A stretch of DNA of 64,000 nt from Silicimonas sp. (GTDB taxonomy: Bacteria; Pseudomonadota; Alphaproteobacteria; Rhodobacterales; Rhodobacteraceae), in contig JAJDUZ010000027.1 in NCBI GenBank assembly GCA_022826385.1, positions 1 to 64,000 of the forward strand, in the 5' to 3' direction. Made by a program: the position numbers and the translations under genes. Shown in pieces: positions 9,521 to 18,688 of the stretch. A model generated the notes under the pieces. The model saw nothing but the letters and a program-made list of their open reading frames with translations. It did no database searches and had not been told where the DNA came from. Numbering within the stretch: the stretch's first letter is position 1; every line of letters begins with the position of its first letter.

Positions 9521-9543
9521 TGCGTCGAGGCCGTCCCGCGCTC

Positions 9544-9678
9544 TTACGAGTTGAAGATCGCGAGGAAGATCAGGATACCAATGCTGAAAATGGCCACGTT
9601 CTTGGACCAGGTCATAAAGCCCGCAAAGGTCTTTTCCTGAACCGAGATATCCATTTCGCCGTGCTTGTGATCGGACAT
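9544..9678 (-). CDS. aa3-type cytochrome c oxidase subunit IV-like small membrane protein (44 aa)
   Basis: MSDHKHGEMDISVQEKTFAGFMTWSKNVAIFSIGILIFLAIFNS; not in ORF track because of size. Confidence 0.8.
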   Translation of the reverse strand: MSDHKHGEMDISVQEKTFAGFMTWSKNVAIFSIGILIFLAIFNS

Positions 9679-9765
9679 GTGAGCAACTCCGAATGCGTTT
9701 CGAAGGGTGATTAGCCGATCCGCGCGCCCATGTCACGAGGACAAAGGCGCGCGATCTGCCGCAGG

Positions 9766-11964
9766 TCAGGCTGCGTCGGCTTGGGCCGCGAAGCGTTGAT
9801 AGAAGCTGGCGTCGCCTGCCGCCATCTCGGCCAGCAGTTTCGGCGTTGCGAAACGGGGGCCGTGGGGCGCAAGGCCTTCGCAAATCTCGACCGCGCGACC
9901 TGCCCCGATCATGTCAAGCCACGAGAACGGGCCGCCGGACCACGGTGCAAAGCCCCAGCCAAGGATCGCGCCGACATCGCCTTCGCGGATGTCTTCCAGC
10001 ACGCCTTCTTCCAGCGCGCGCACGGCTTCCAGGACTTGCGCCATCATCAGGCGATTCTGTACCTCGCTGAGCTCGGGCTGGTCATCGGTGACCGGGTATT
10101 GATCCCCAAGACCGGCCCACAGACCGGTGCGCTTGCCCTTCTCGTCATAGTCATAGAAGCCGGCGCTGGCCTTGCGGCCCATGCGGCCTTGCTCGGCCAT
10201 CCAGAAGATCACGTCGTCCACGGCCCCATCCGGATAAGCCTCGCCCATCGCGGCCTTGGTGGCCTTGGCGATCTTCACACCCAGTTCAACGCTGGTCTCG
10301 TCAACCAGTTGAAGCGGTCCCACCGGGAAGCCCAGAAGCTGCGCCGCGTTTTCGATCAGTGCGGGGTTCACCCCCTCGCCGACCATGCGGATGCCTTCGT
10401 TGATGTAAGGGATGATACAGCGGTTGGCATAGAAGAAGCGCGCGTCGTTGACGACGATCGGCGTCTTCCGGATCTGGCGCACGAAATCCAGCGCCTTGGC
10501 AACGGCGCGGTCGCCCGTTTCCTTGCCTTTGATAATCTCGACCAGCAGCATCTTGTCGACCGGCGAGAAGAAGTGAATCCCGATGAATTGCTCGGGCCGG
10601 ACACTGGCCTTGGCCAGTTCTGTGATCGGCAGGGTCGAGGTGTTGGTGGCGAAGATGCAATCCTCGCCCACGATGGCTTCGACCTTCTGCGTCATCTCTG
10701 CCTTCACGCTGGGGTCTTCGAATACGGCTTCGACGATCAGATCACAGCCGTCCAGCGCGCTCAGATCGGTGGTCGCGTTGATCCGGCCAAGGACCGTCTC
10801 TTTCTTCTCGGGCGTGACTTTCTTCCGGCTGATCCCCTTGTCGAGGATACCTTCGGAATAGGCCTTGCCGCGATCCGCAGCCTCTTGCGCCTGATCGATC
10901 AGAACCACCTCGATCCCCGCATTGGCCGAGACATAGGCAATGCCTGCACCCATCATGCCAGCCCCCAGAATACCCACTTTCATGACTTTCTGATCGTCGA
11001 CGGCTGGCCGGTTGGCACCCTTTTCCAACGCTTCCTTGTTCAGGAAGAGCGAGCGGATCATCGCGGCGCTGGTCGGGTTGTTGAGGATTTGCGTGAAGTA
11101 CCGGGCCTCGACCTTGAGGGCCGTGTCAAACGGCACCAAAGCGCCTTCATAGGCCGCCGACAACAGAGCCTTGGCCGCCGGATAGACGCCCTTGGTCTTG
11201 CCGTTGATCATCGCGCTGGCGCCAACGAAGGTCATGAAACCTTGCGGGTGATAGGGCGCACCGCCTGGCATCTTCCAGCCCTTCTGGTCCCACGGCTTCA
11301 CGATATCGGCGTCGGTGGCATTCAACACCCATTCCTTGGCGCGCGCCATCAACTGTTCCGGCGCAACAACTTCGTTGACCAGCTGAGCGCCCTTGGCCTT
11401 GGCAGGCTCAAGCATCTTGCCTTCCAACAGAACTGGTGCCGAGGCCATCAGGCCGACCATACGCGAATACCGCGTGGTGCCGCCCGCACCCGGAAACATG
11501 CCCAACAGGATCTCGGGCAAGCCGATCCGGCCTTTCGGCGTATCGGCCATGACGCGATAGTGGCAGGCCAGAGCAATCTCTGTGCCGATTCCGGCGCAGA
11601 GGCCCGGAATGGCACACGCGATGGGCTTACCGCCCTTGTTGGTCTTGGGGTCCAAACCAGCCCGCTCGATCTTACGCAGGATGCGGTGCCCGTTCATGAT
11701 GAACTCGAACAAGGCGGGGGCGGGATTATCGCCTGACTGCGCACGGATGTTGCCTAGCACGTTCAGGTCCATTCCCCCGGCAAAGGTCTCTTTGCCCGAG
11801 GTGATGACCACGCCCTTCACGGCATCGTCGGCCAATGCCTGATCAATGAAACCTTCGACCAGTTCAAATGCTTCGCGGGTCAGCACGTTCATCGACTTGC
11901 CGGGAACATCCCAGGTGATGACGGCAACGCCGTCATCATGCAGCGCATAAGTGAAATCAGTCAT
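9766..11964 (-). CDS. fadJ: 3-hydroxyacyl-CoA dehydrogenase / enoyl-CoA hydratase (FadJ/FadB-like)
   Basis: Crotonase N-terminus, VGILGAGMMGAGIAYVSANAG Rossmann motif, NTSTLPITELA, HFFSPVDKM. Confidence 0.93.
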   Translation of the reverse strand: MTDFTYALHDDGVAVITWDVPGKSMNVLTREAFELVEGFIDQALADDAVKGVVITSGKETFAGGMDLNVLGNIRAQSGDNPAPALFEFIMNGHRILRKIERAGLDPKTNKGGKPIACAIPGLCAGIGTEIALACHYRVMADTPKGRIGLPEILLGMFPGAGGTTRYSRMVGLMASAPVLLEGKMLEPAKAKGAQLVNEVVAPEQLMARAKEWVLNATDADIVKPWDQKGWKMPGGAPYHPQGFMTFVGASAMINGKTKGVYPAAKALLSAAYEGALVPFDTALKVEARYFTQILNNPTSAAMIRSLFLNKEALEKGANRPAVDDQKVMKVGILGAGMMGAGIAYVSANAGIEVVLIDQAQEAADRGKAYSEGILDKGISRKKVTPEKKETVLGRINATTDLSALDGCDLIVEAVFEDPSVKAEMTQKVEAIVGEDCIFATNTSTLPITELAKASVRPEQFIGIHFFSPVDKMLLVEIIKGKETGDRAVAKALDFVRQIRKTPIVVNDARFFYANRCIIPYINEGIRMVGEGVNPALIENAAQLLGFPVGPLQLVDETSVELGVKIAKATKAAMGEAYPDGAVDDVIFWMAEQGRMGRKASAGFYDYDEKGKRTGLWAGLGDQYPVTDDQPELSEVQNRLMMAQVLEAVRALEEGVLEDIREGDVGAILGWGFAPWSGGPFSWLDMIGAGRAVEICEGLAPHGPRFATPKLLAEMAAGDASFYQRFAAQADAA

Positions 11965-12069
11965 GACAGGATCCTTTCGCAGGGCGCGGATGTTTCAGCA
12001 CACATGTAGGGAAACCCGCGCCGGACGAGACCTCGCGGGCGAATGTTGGAAATCGGGCGGGGCGCGGCG

Positions 12070-12537
12070 TCAGTGAACGATGCGCACAACCTCTTCGATC
12101 GGCAACGGCATCTCGAGATACTCCAGCATCTCGATTTTGTAGCTTCCGTCCTTCTCGACAAGAAAATACCGGATCAGACTGCCGGTCACCGGTTGTCCGT
12201 CTTCCGCAAAATCGGTGAACCGCACCGTCGCCCGAAGCCGACGGTTGACAGGCAAGTCGCGATGCTCGACCTGAAACAAGGTCGAGGTCACCTCGAGCGC
12301 GCTGATGGCAGCACGGTACTGTTCGGTCATCGAAAGCAGTTGAACTTCGTCCCGAATGACAGCCACACCCGCAGCCGAATAGATCACCAACGGAAGCGAG
12401 AAAAACTTCGAAATCTCTTTTATTTGCACTTCCCGATAGGCGCCCTGAAGGGCTTCGAGAAATGCCGTTAAATTGTCGTCTGACAAGCGGCCTCCTTCGC
12501 GACGAATAATGTCCGTCGCACTGGGCCCGCCGCTCAA
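12070..12537 (-). CDS. hypothetical protein between fadA and fadJ (possible NTF2/SnoaL-like fold)
   Basis: Intact 155-aa ORF in the fad block; fold assignment is inference only. Confidence 0.6.
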   Translation of the reverse strand: MSGGPSATDIIRREGGRLSDDNLTAFLEALQGAYREVQIKEISKFFSLPLVIYSAAGVAVIRDEVQLLSMTEQYRAAISALEVTSTLFQVEHRDLPVNRRLRATVRFTDFAEDGQPVTGSLIRYFLVEKDGSYKIEMLEYLEMPLPIEEVVRIVH

Positions 12538-12586
12538 TGGGCCGAGAAAACAGTATCGCAGTTGTACCCATGGTCAACGAAATACT

Positions 12587-13798
12587 TCAGACGCGCTCGA
12601 TGATTGTCGCGGCGCCCATTCCGCTGGCGACGCAAAGCGTGGCAAGGCCGGTTTCCTTGTCCTGACGCTCCATCTCGTCCAGCAGGATGCCGATGATGAT
12701 TGCGCCGGACGCACCCAGCGGGTGGCCCATCGCGATTGCACCGCCATTCACATTGAGCTTGCCGTGATCGACATCGAACGCCTGCATGAAGCGCAGAACC
12801 ACCGACGAGAAGGCTTCGTTCACTTCGAACAGGTCGATGTCGTTGATCGACATGCCACTGTCGTCGAGGATCTTCTGCGTGGCCGGCACGGGCCCCGTCA
12901 GCATGATCGTCGGATCCGTACCGATCTTCGCCGTAGCGCGAATGCGCGCCCGGGGCTTGAGACCCGCCGCTTCACCGAACTCCTTCGAGCCGATCAGGAT
13001 CGCGGCAGAGCCGTCGACAATGCCCGACGAGTTGCCGGCATGGTGGATGTGATTGATCTTTTCGAGATGCGGATATTTCAGCATGGCCACCGCATCGAAG
13101 CCCGGCATGACCTCGCCCTGATCCTTGAAAGCTGGCTTCAAGGCGCCCAGCGCCTGCATGTCGGTTCCGGGGCGCATGTATTCATCGTTTGCCAAAATCG
13201 AGAGACCGTTCTGATCCTTGATCTCGACAACAGACTTCTCAAACCGGTTCTCCGACCAAGCCGCCGCCGCACGCGCCTGACTGGCCATGGCGAACGCGTC
13301 AGCGTCGTCGCGGGAAATGCCGTACTCGGTCGCGATGATGTCGGCCGAAATGCCTTGCGGCACGAAATAGGTCTTCATGGCAACCGATGGGTCGGCCGCA
13401 ATTGCCGCGCCATCCGACCCCATGGGCACCCGGCTCATGCATTCGACGCCACCGGCGATGTAAGCTTCACCGGCCCCACCCTTGACCTGGTTTGCGGCCA
13501 GGTTGACCGCTTCCATGCCACTGGCGCAGAACCGGTTGATCGAAAGACCCGGCACACGTTCGTTCAGATCCGAGGCAAGAACGGCTGTACGGGCAAGGCA
13601 CCCGCCCTGCTCTTTCACCTGGGTGGCGTTGCCCCAGATCACGTCTTCTATCTCGTCACCGGCCAGACCGTTCCGCGACTTGAGCGCGTTCAGCATATCT
13701 GCCGACAGCTTGACCGGCGTCACTTCGTGAAGCGAGCCGTCGCTCCGGCCCTTGCCGCGCGGGGAACGGACAGAGTCGTAAATGTAAGCGTCACGCAT
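12587..13798 (-). CDS. fadA: acetyl-CoA C-acyltransferase (thiolase)
   Basis: INRFCASGMEAVNLAANQV, NGGAIAMGHPLGASGA, ATLCVASGMGAA thiolase motifs. Confidence 0.95.
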   Translation of the reverse strand: MRDAYIYDSVRSPRGKGRSDGSLHEVTPVKLSADMLNALKSRNGLAGDEIEDVIWGNATQVKEQGGCLARTAVLASDLNERVPGLSINRFCASGMEAVNLAANQVKGGAGEAYIAGGVECMSRVPMGSDGAAIAADPSVAMKTYFVPQGISADIIATEYGISRDDADAFAMASQARAAAAWSENRFEKSVVEIKDQNGLSILANDEYMRPGTDMQALGALKPAFKDQGEVMPGFDAVAMLKYPHLEKINHIHHAGNSSGIVDGSAAILIGSKEFGEAAGLKPRARIRATAKIGTDPTIMLTGPVPATQKILDDSGMSINDIDLFEVNEAFSSVVLRFMQAFDVDHGKLNVNGGAIAMGHPLGASGAIIIGILLDEMERQDKETGLATLCVASGMGAATIIERV

Positions 13799-13814
13799 GG
13801 AAGGTCTCCTTGGC

Positions 13815-14453
13815 TCAGGCCTTGTCGGGATACGCCGGGCGCATCAGGTCGTATGGGTGCTTCCATCCGGGCAGGTCGGCGATCCGGTTCAACCAGCGAT
13901 CAATGGCTGGCCAATCGGCTCGCGTGAACCCGAACGGTTCTTCGTAGAAGAGGTAGCCACAGCAGGTCAGATCCGCATTCGTGACGCTGCGTCCGACCAT
14001 CCAGTCACGCTGCGTCAGATGGGTTTCGAGGATCTGAAGCGCGGCTTTCTGACGACCGGTGAGAAACGCGATGACGTCGTCCGAACGGTGCTGTGGCGAC
14101 AGGAAGTTCATCATGAACCGCAGGACGCCCGTATTGCTGGAGAGCTTGTGATTGTCCCAGAGAATCCAGCGCAGGATCTCGCGATCTTCTTCTGGCGTCT
14201 CGCCGCCGAACTTGCCGGTCTTCTCAGTCAGATAGGACTGGATCACACCCGACTGGCTGATATGTGTCTCGCCATCGACAAGAACAGGCGCTTCCCCCAT
14301 TTCGTTCACGCCGGATCGGAATTCAGCGCTGCGGGCAACACCATTGAAAAAGTCGACATGAACTGGCTCCCAGTCCAGCGGCCCGAGCTCCAAGGTAAGC
14401 GCGGCCTTGTAGCTGTGGCCGCTTTCGCCAAAGCAATGAAGTTTGAGTGTCAT
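13815..14453 (-). CDS. glutathione S-transferase family protein
   Basis: MTLKLHCFGESGHSYKAALTLELGPLDWEPVHVD...VDGETHISQSGVIQSYL. Confidence 0.88.
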   Translation of the reverse strand: MTLKLHCFGESGHSYKAALTLELGPLDWEPVHVDFFNGVARSAEFRSGVNEMGEAPVLVDGETHISQSGVIQSYLTEKTGKFGGETPEEDREILRWILWDNHKLSSNTGVLRFMMNFLSPQHRSDDVIAFLTGRQKAALQILETHLTQRDWMVGRSVTNADLTCCGYLFYEEPFGFTRADWPAIDRWLNRIADLPGWKHPYDLMRPAYPDKA

Positions 14454-14494
14454 CTTATCCTCCCGACGGTGCACGGCGTTGAGCCGTTGCGATT

Positions 14495-14516
14495 GCGTAT
14501 TTTTGAAGAGATGAAG
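14495..14516 (+). repeat. 22-nt repeat copy 1 GCGTATTTTTGAAGAGATGAAG
   Basis: Matches copies at 14638-14659 (inverted) and 23431-23452 at 19/22 shared positions. Confidence 0.7.
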
Positions 14517-14637
14517 TTAGGGGCGCATTAACTTTGAACTGTCATCAAATTGGGGCGGTACAGGCTGGCGAGCCGATGACCGCAAGAGGTGAAGTCCTGC
14601 CCTGCACGTCACGTTTGAACCTCTGTGGGGCAGGCAT

Positions 14638-14659
14638 CTTCATCTCTTTGAAAATACGC
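14638..14659 (-). repeat. 22-nt repeat copy 2 GCGTATTTTCAAAGAGATGAAG
   Basis: Inverted relative to copy 1 with a 121-nt spacer. Confidence 0.7.
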
Positions 14660-14669
14660 TGACCCCACC

Positions 14670-14882
14670 TTACCGCTTCCGCGCATCCAGTTCGGAATTG
14701 AAGAGCCGAAGGCGCGTCGCGAGATTCTCGTGGTTCATGACCGAGTTGAAGTTCTCGAACAGGAACGAGAGCGCCTCGCCTTCATCCAGACCCGCCTCGG
14801 CCGCGAACGACTTCAGGCGGCGATAGCCATCTTCGGTCATGGCGACAGGAAAGCGGCGGGTCAGACGAAGGCGTTTCGGCAT
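14670..14882 (-). CDS. small 70-aa protein, possibly ribbon-helix-helix-like
   Basis: MPKRLRLTRRFPVAMTEDGYRRLKSFAAEAGLDEGEALSFLFENFNSVMNHENLATRLRLFNSELDARKR; location within fad block. Confidence 0.55.
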   Translation of the reverse strand: MPKRLRLTRRFPVAMTEDGYRRLKSFAAEAGLDEGEALSFLFENFNSVMNHENLATRLRLFNSELDARKR

Positions 14883-14917
14883 TCCAAGCTCCGTAAGGCG
14901 GGGATTTCCCCGCCACC

Positions 14918-16696
14918 TTAGAAGTTTGCCGCGTCCAGCGCCATCACGGGTTCGGCCCCGGATTGGATGCGAGCCAGATGCGTTCCGGTCATCGGCAATT
15001 GCCGCGCCATGTAATAGCGCCCGGTGGCGATCTTGGTCTCGTAGAACTTACGGTCCGACGCGCCGTTTTCCAGTGCTTCCATTGCGGCCTTGCCCATTTG
15101 GGCCCACATCAGGCCAACCACCGTGTGGCCGAAGAGATGCATGAAGTCATAGCTTCCGGACAGCGCGTTCAGGGGGTTCTTCATGCCTTCCTGCATGAAA
15201 TACATGCCTGCCGCCTGCAGGTCCTTCGACGCTGCCTTCAGCGGGTCAAGGAACCCGGCTTTCAGGTCTGCGTTGTCTTCGTTTTCCTTGATGAAGCTTT
15301 TCACCATGTCGAAGAAGGCCATGATCGCCTTGCCGCCATTGGCCGGCAGTTTGCGCCCCACAAGGTCAAGCGACTGGATGCCGTTGGTGCCTTCATAGAT
15401 CATCGCGATGCGGGCATCACGGACGAACTGTTCAAGGCCCCATTCCTTGGTGAAGCCCGAGCCGCCGAGGGTCTGCTGGGCCAAAACCGTGGTTTCAAAC
15501 CCCTTGTCGGTCAGGAAGCCTTTCATAACCGGGATGAGAAGCGAGATCATCGCGTCAGCCTCCGCATCGTTCATCCGGTGCGCCCGGTCGATCATCTGGG
15601 CGCCCCAGTAAACCAGCGCGCGCCCGCCTTCGGTCATCGATTTCTGGTCCATCAGGTTCCGGCGCACGTCAGGGTGCACGATGATCGGATCCGCAGGGCC
15701 GTCTGGGTTCTTGACGCCCGTGACGTCGCGACCCTGCAGGCGGTCGCGGGCAAACCCGAGGGCGTTTTGGTAGGCGATCTCACCTTGGGTATAGCCTTGC
15801 AGCGCCACCGAAAGGCGGGCTTCGTTCATCATGGTGAACATCGCGCGCATGCCCTTGTGGAGGTCGCCGACCAGCCAGCCGGTTGCGCCGTCATAGTTCA
15901 TCACGCAGGTCGCGTTGCCGTGGATGCCCATTTTCTCTTCAAGGCCGCCACAGGACAGGCTGTTGCGTTCCCCCAATGAACCATCCGCGTTCACAAGGAA
16001 CTTGGGCACGACGAAGAGGCTGACACCCTTGATGCCGTCCGGTGCGTCGGGCGTTTTGGCCAGAACGAGATGGACGATGTTCTCGACCAGATCGTTTTCG
16101 CCCCCCGAGATCCAGATTTTCTGACCGGTGATCTTGTAGCTGCCGTCGTCCTGCGGTTCCGCCTTGGTGCGCATCAGGCCCAGATCGGTGCCGCAATGCG
16201 GCTCGGTCAGGTTCATCGTGCCGGACCAGCGGCCTTCGTAGATCGGGGGAAGATAGGTCTGTTTCTGGTCATCCGTCCCGTGTGTGGCCAGTGCCGATGC
16301 AGCCCCGTGCGACAGGCCGACATACATCTGGAACGCCATGTTGGCCGACGAGAAAAGCTCGCCCGTTGCCGTGTTGACCAGATGCGGCATGCCCTGACCG
16401 CCATAGTCAGGCGATGCGTCCAGACCCATCCAACCGCCTTGAGCCATTTCGTCCCAAGCGCCTTTGAAACCGGTTGGCGTGCGAACGACCCCGTTTTCCA
16501 GCTTGCAGCCTTCCGTGTCGCCCACCGTGTTCAGCGGGTTCAACACGTTAGCCGCAATCTTGCCGGCCTCTTCCAGGATGGCGGCCGTGAAGTCGCGATC
16601 AAGCTCGTCGTAGCCGGGAATGTCGCTTTCGCTGATTTTCAGAACGTCATGCAGAAGGAACTGCTGGTCTTTTACGGGAGGCGTATAGGTGGGCAT
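14918..16696 (-). CDS. acyl-CoA dehydrogenase
   Basis: [21 protein letters not shown]...[42 protein letters not shown]...[13 protein letters not shown]. Confidence 0.94.
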   Translation of the reverse strand: MPTYTPPVKDQQFLLHDVLKISESDIPGYDELDRDFTAAILEEAGKIAANVLNPLNTVGDTEGCKLENGVVRTPTGFKGAWDEMAQGGWMGLDASPDYGGQGMPHLVNTATGELFSSANMAFQMYVGLSHGAASALATHGTDDQKQTYLPPIYEGRWSGTMNLTEPHCGTDLGLMRTKAEPQDDGSYKITGQKIWISGGENDLVENIVHLVLAKTPDAPDGIKGVSLFVVPKFLVNADGSLGERNSLSCGGLEEKMGIHGNATCVMNYDGATGWLVGDLHKGMRAMFTMMNEARLSVALQGYTQGEIAYQNALGFARDRLQGRDVTGVKNPDGPADPIIVHPDVRRNLMDQKSMTEGGRALVYWGAQMIDRAHRMNDAEADAMISLLIPVMKGFLTDKGFETTVLAQQTLGGSGFTKEWGLEQFVRDARIAMIYEGTNGIQSLDLVGRKLPANGGKAIMAFFDMVKSFIKENEDNADLKAGFLDPLKAASKDLQAAGMYFMQEGMKNPLNALSGSYDFMHLFGHTVVGLMWAQMGKAAMEALENGASDRKFYETKIATGRYYMARQLPMTGTHLARIQSGAEPVMALDAANF

Positions 16697-16718
16697 CGGT
16701 GTCTCCTGTCGATCTTTT

Positions 16719-17114
16719 TTACTCGGCCGCCGTCTTCTGGGAATCGGCCAGCAATTTGGCGCCCCAGTCGAGATTGGCCTTGAGGTCGTTGATGATGTCT
16801 TCGAGTTCTTTGCGGCGGTCTTCGAGATCGGCGAGACGTTCCTTGCCAAGCGCGAAGGCCTTTTCCATTTGCGGGATGTTGTTCTGGTCCGGGTTATAGA
16901 GGTCCAGAAGCTGTCGGATATCTTCAAGACTGAAGCCAAAGCGCTTGCCGCGCAGGATCAGCTTCAGGCGGGCGCGGTCGCGCCGGGTGAACAAACGCTT
17001 TGTGCCACGCCGTTCCGGGAACAGCAGTTCTTTGGCTTCGTAAAAACGCAGAGTGCGTGGCGTCACGTCGAACGCATCGCACATCTCGCGGATCGTCATA
17101 TACGACTCGGTCAT
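16719..17114 (-). CDS. MerR family transcriptional regulator (start uncertain)
   Basis: [40 protein letters not shown]-MerR. Confidence 0.88.
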   Translation of the reverse strand: MTESYMTIREMCDAFDVTPRTLRFYEAKELLFPERRGTKRLFTRRDRARLKLILRGKRFGFSLEDIRQLLDLYNPDQNNIPQMEKAFALGKERLADLEDRRKELEDIINDLKANLDWGAKLLADSQKTAAE

Positions 17115-17187
17115 GTGAAATTGCTCCGTTTCATCAAGCGAGGGGTACATGTGAAGCCTTGTGGTTCTGTTCAATTGGCATTTACGT

Positions 17188-17201
17188 TTACGTTAACGTA
17201 A
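17188..17201. promoter_or_regulatory. perfect 14-bp palindrome TTACGTTAACGTAA, candidate MerR-family operator
   Basis: Palindrome in the gap between the two MerR genes, upstream of the first MerR/acyl-CoA dehydrogenase unit. Confidence 0.5.
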
Positions 17202-17283
17202 CGCGGCGTCAAAGTAGCTGTCCCGCAATATTCGACCTCGCAACGCGACGTCACAGGTCACATTTCGTCAGTCTGGCTGGGAT

Positions 17284-17658
17284 TCAGGCGCTGCCGAGGC
17301 CCTTCGCAACGCCATCCCGCATCTTCGAGAGATCCTCGATCGTCTCGTCGAGTTGGGCGCGTTCCTTGGCCAAGGCTTCCAATTGGCGGTCGGCAAGGCG
17401 CAAAAACTCGCGATATTGCGGTTCGGTGCCTTCTTTTTCGTAGATTTCCAACCATTGCCGAATTTCTTCGAGAGAGAACCCCCAACGCCTGCCGCGCAGG
17501 ATCAGCGTCATGCGTGCGATCTCGCTGGGTTTATAGAACCGCGAACGGCCGTCCTTCTCGGGAAAGAGAAGCTCGATATATTCGTAATATCGCAACGTCC
17601 GCGGGGTCACGTCGAACCGCGCGCACATTTCCTTGAATGTCAAACGCTCTTCAGACAT
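17284..17658 (-). CDS. MerR family transcriptional regulator (second copy)
   Basis: [42 protein letters not shown]; paralogous to preceding MerR. Confidence 0.88.
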   Translation of the reverse strand: MSEERLTFKEMCARFDVTPRTLRYYEYIELLFPEKDGRSRFYKPSEIARMTLILRGRRWGFSLEEIRQWLEIYEKEGTEPQYREFLRLADRQLEALAKERAQLDETIEDLSKMRDGVAKGLGSA

Positions 17659-17735
17659 CCCGGCCTCCCTGTCGTGAATCCTAGTCCTTGGCGCAGTGAG
17701 GATCAATCGCCTTGCGCGACGGTTGTGAGTAGGGA

Positions 17736-18185
17736 ATGAAGACAGCCATGAGCACCACATCACCCAGTCGCCGGGATCAGGCCCGCCAGTTCATTGAAGC
17801 TTTGCCGCATTGCCAAGCGCTGGCCATGACGGTTGATGCCGTGGGTGACGGCGAAGCCGTGATGTCGATGCCTTACAGCGAAAACCTGATCGGCGATCCG
17901 AAAACCGGGGTAATCCATGGTGGAGCGGTCTCGGCGTTGATGGACACCTGCGGCGGAACGGCTGTCATGGCGCATCCCAGCGGGCCGGCGATGACGGCAA
18001 CGCTTGATTTGCGCATCGACTATATGCGGGCGGCTAAGCCGGGAAATGCCGTGACCGCAAAGGCCGTCTGCTATCACATGACCCGCAGTGTCGCCTTTGT
18101 GCGTGCCGTGGCCCATGACGGCGATGAAACCGACCCTGTCGCCACGGCGACTGGCGCGTTCACGGTTCAGGGGGCACGCAAATGA
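17736..18185 (+). CDS. PaaI family hotdog thioesterase
   Basis: VIHGGAVSALMDTCGGTAVMAHPSGPAMTATLDLRIDYMRAAKPG. Confidence 0.88.
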   Translation: MKTAMSTTSPSRRDQARQFIEALPHCQALAMTVDAVGDGEAVMSMPYSENLIGDPKTGVIHGGAVSALMDTCGGTAVMAHPSGPAMTATLDLRIDYMRAAKPGNAVTAKAVCYHMTRSVAFVRAVAHDGDETDPVATATGAFTVQGARK

Positions 18186-18688
18186 ACCGCCAACGCCCCG
18201 AACCCGTTCAAGTGGTCAAGCACCGCCGCGATGCTGCTCTGAAGGCACTCGTCGAGGGCATCCCCTATGCCCGGTTTCTTGGGATCAGTTTCGAGCGTCA
18301 TGGCGACGAATTGACCTCGATCCTGAACTACCACGACGCGCTAATCGGCAACCCCGCCCTCCCCGCTCTGCATGGCGGTGTAACGGCTGCATTCCTTGAA
18401 ACGGCTGCACTGATCGAGTTGGAGTGGCAGCTTCTCTGGTCGGAAGTGGAAAGCGGGCGCATCGATGCCGACGCGCTTTCAACCGAAACAATGCCGCGCA
18501 TGCCGAAGACCATTGATTTCACGGTCGACTATCTGCGCACCGGCCTGCCGCGCGACGCCTATGCCCGGGCAAAGGTCAATCGGTCGGGACGCCGCTATGC
18601 CTCGGTCCACGTCGAAGCATGGCAGGACAATCGCAGTCGCCCCTTCGCGCAGGGCACCGGGCACTTCCTGATGCCCTCAACCGAGTGA
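18182..18688 (+). CDS. PaaI family hotdog thioesterase (second)
   Basis: ALHGGVTAAFLETAALIELEW...TIDFTVDYLRTGLPRDAYARAKV; 4-nt overlap with previous gene. Confidence 0.85.
   Translation: MNRQRPEPVQVVKHRRDAALKALVEGIPYARFLGISFERHGDELTSILNYHDALIGNPALPALHGGVTAAFLETAALIELEWQLLWSEVESGRIDADALSTETMPRMPKTIDFTVDYLRTGLPRDAYARAKVNRSGRRYASVHVEAWQDNRSRPFAQGTGHFLMPSTE

Noticed and set aside
9730-11736. 668-aa ORF on + strand opposite fadJ
   Set aside because: Shadow ORF created by high-GC codon bias; composition is Arg/His/Gln-rich without family motifs, while the minus strand encodes a clear FadJ.
12473-13927. 484-aa + strand ORF opposite fadA
   Set aside because: Antisense shadow of a well-supported thiolase gene; no recognisable protein features.
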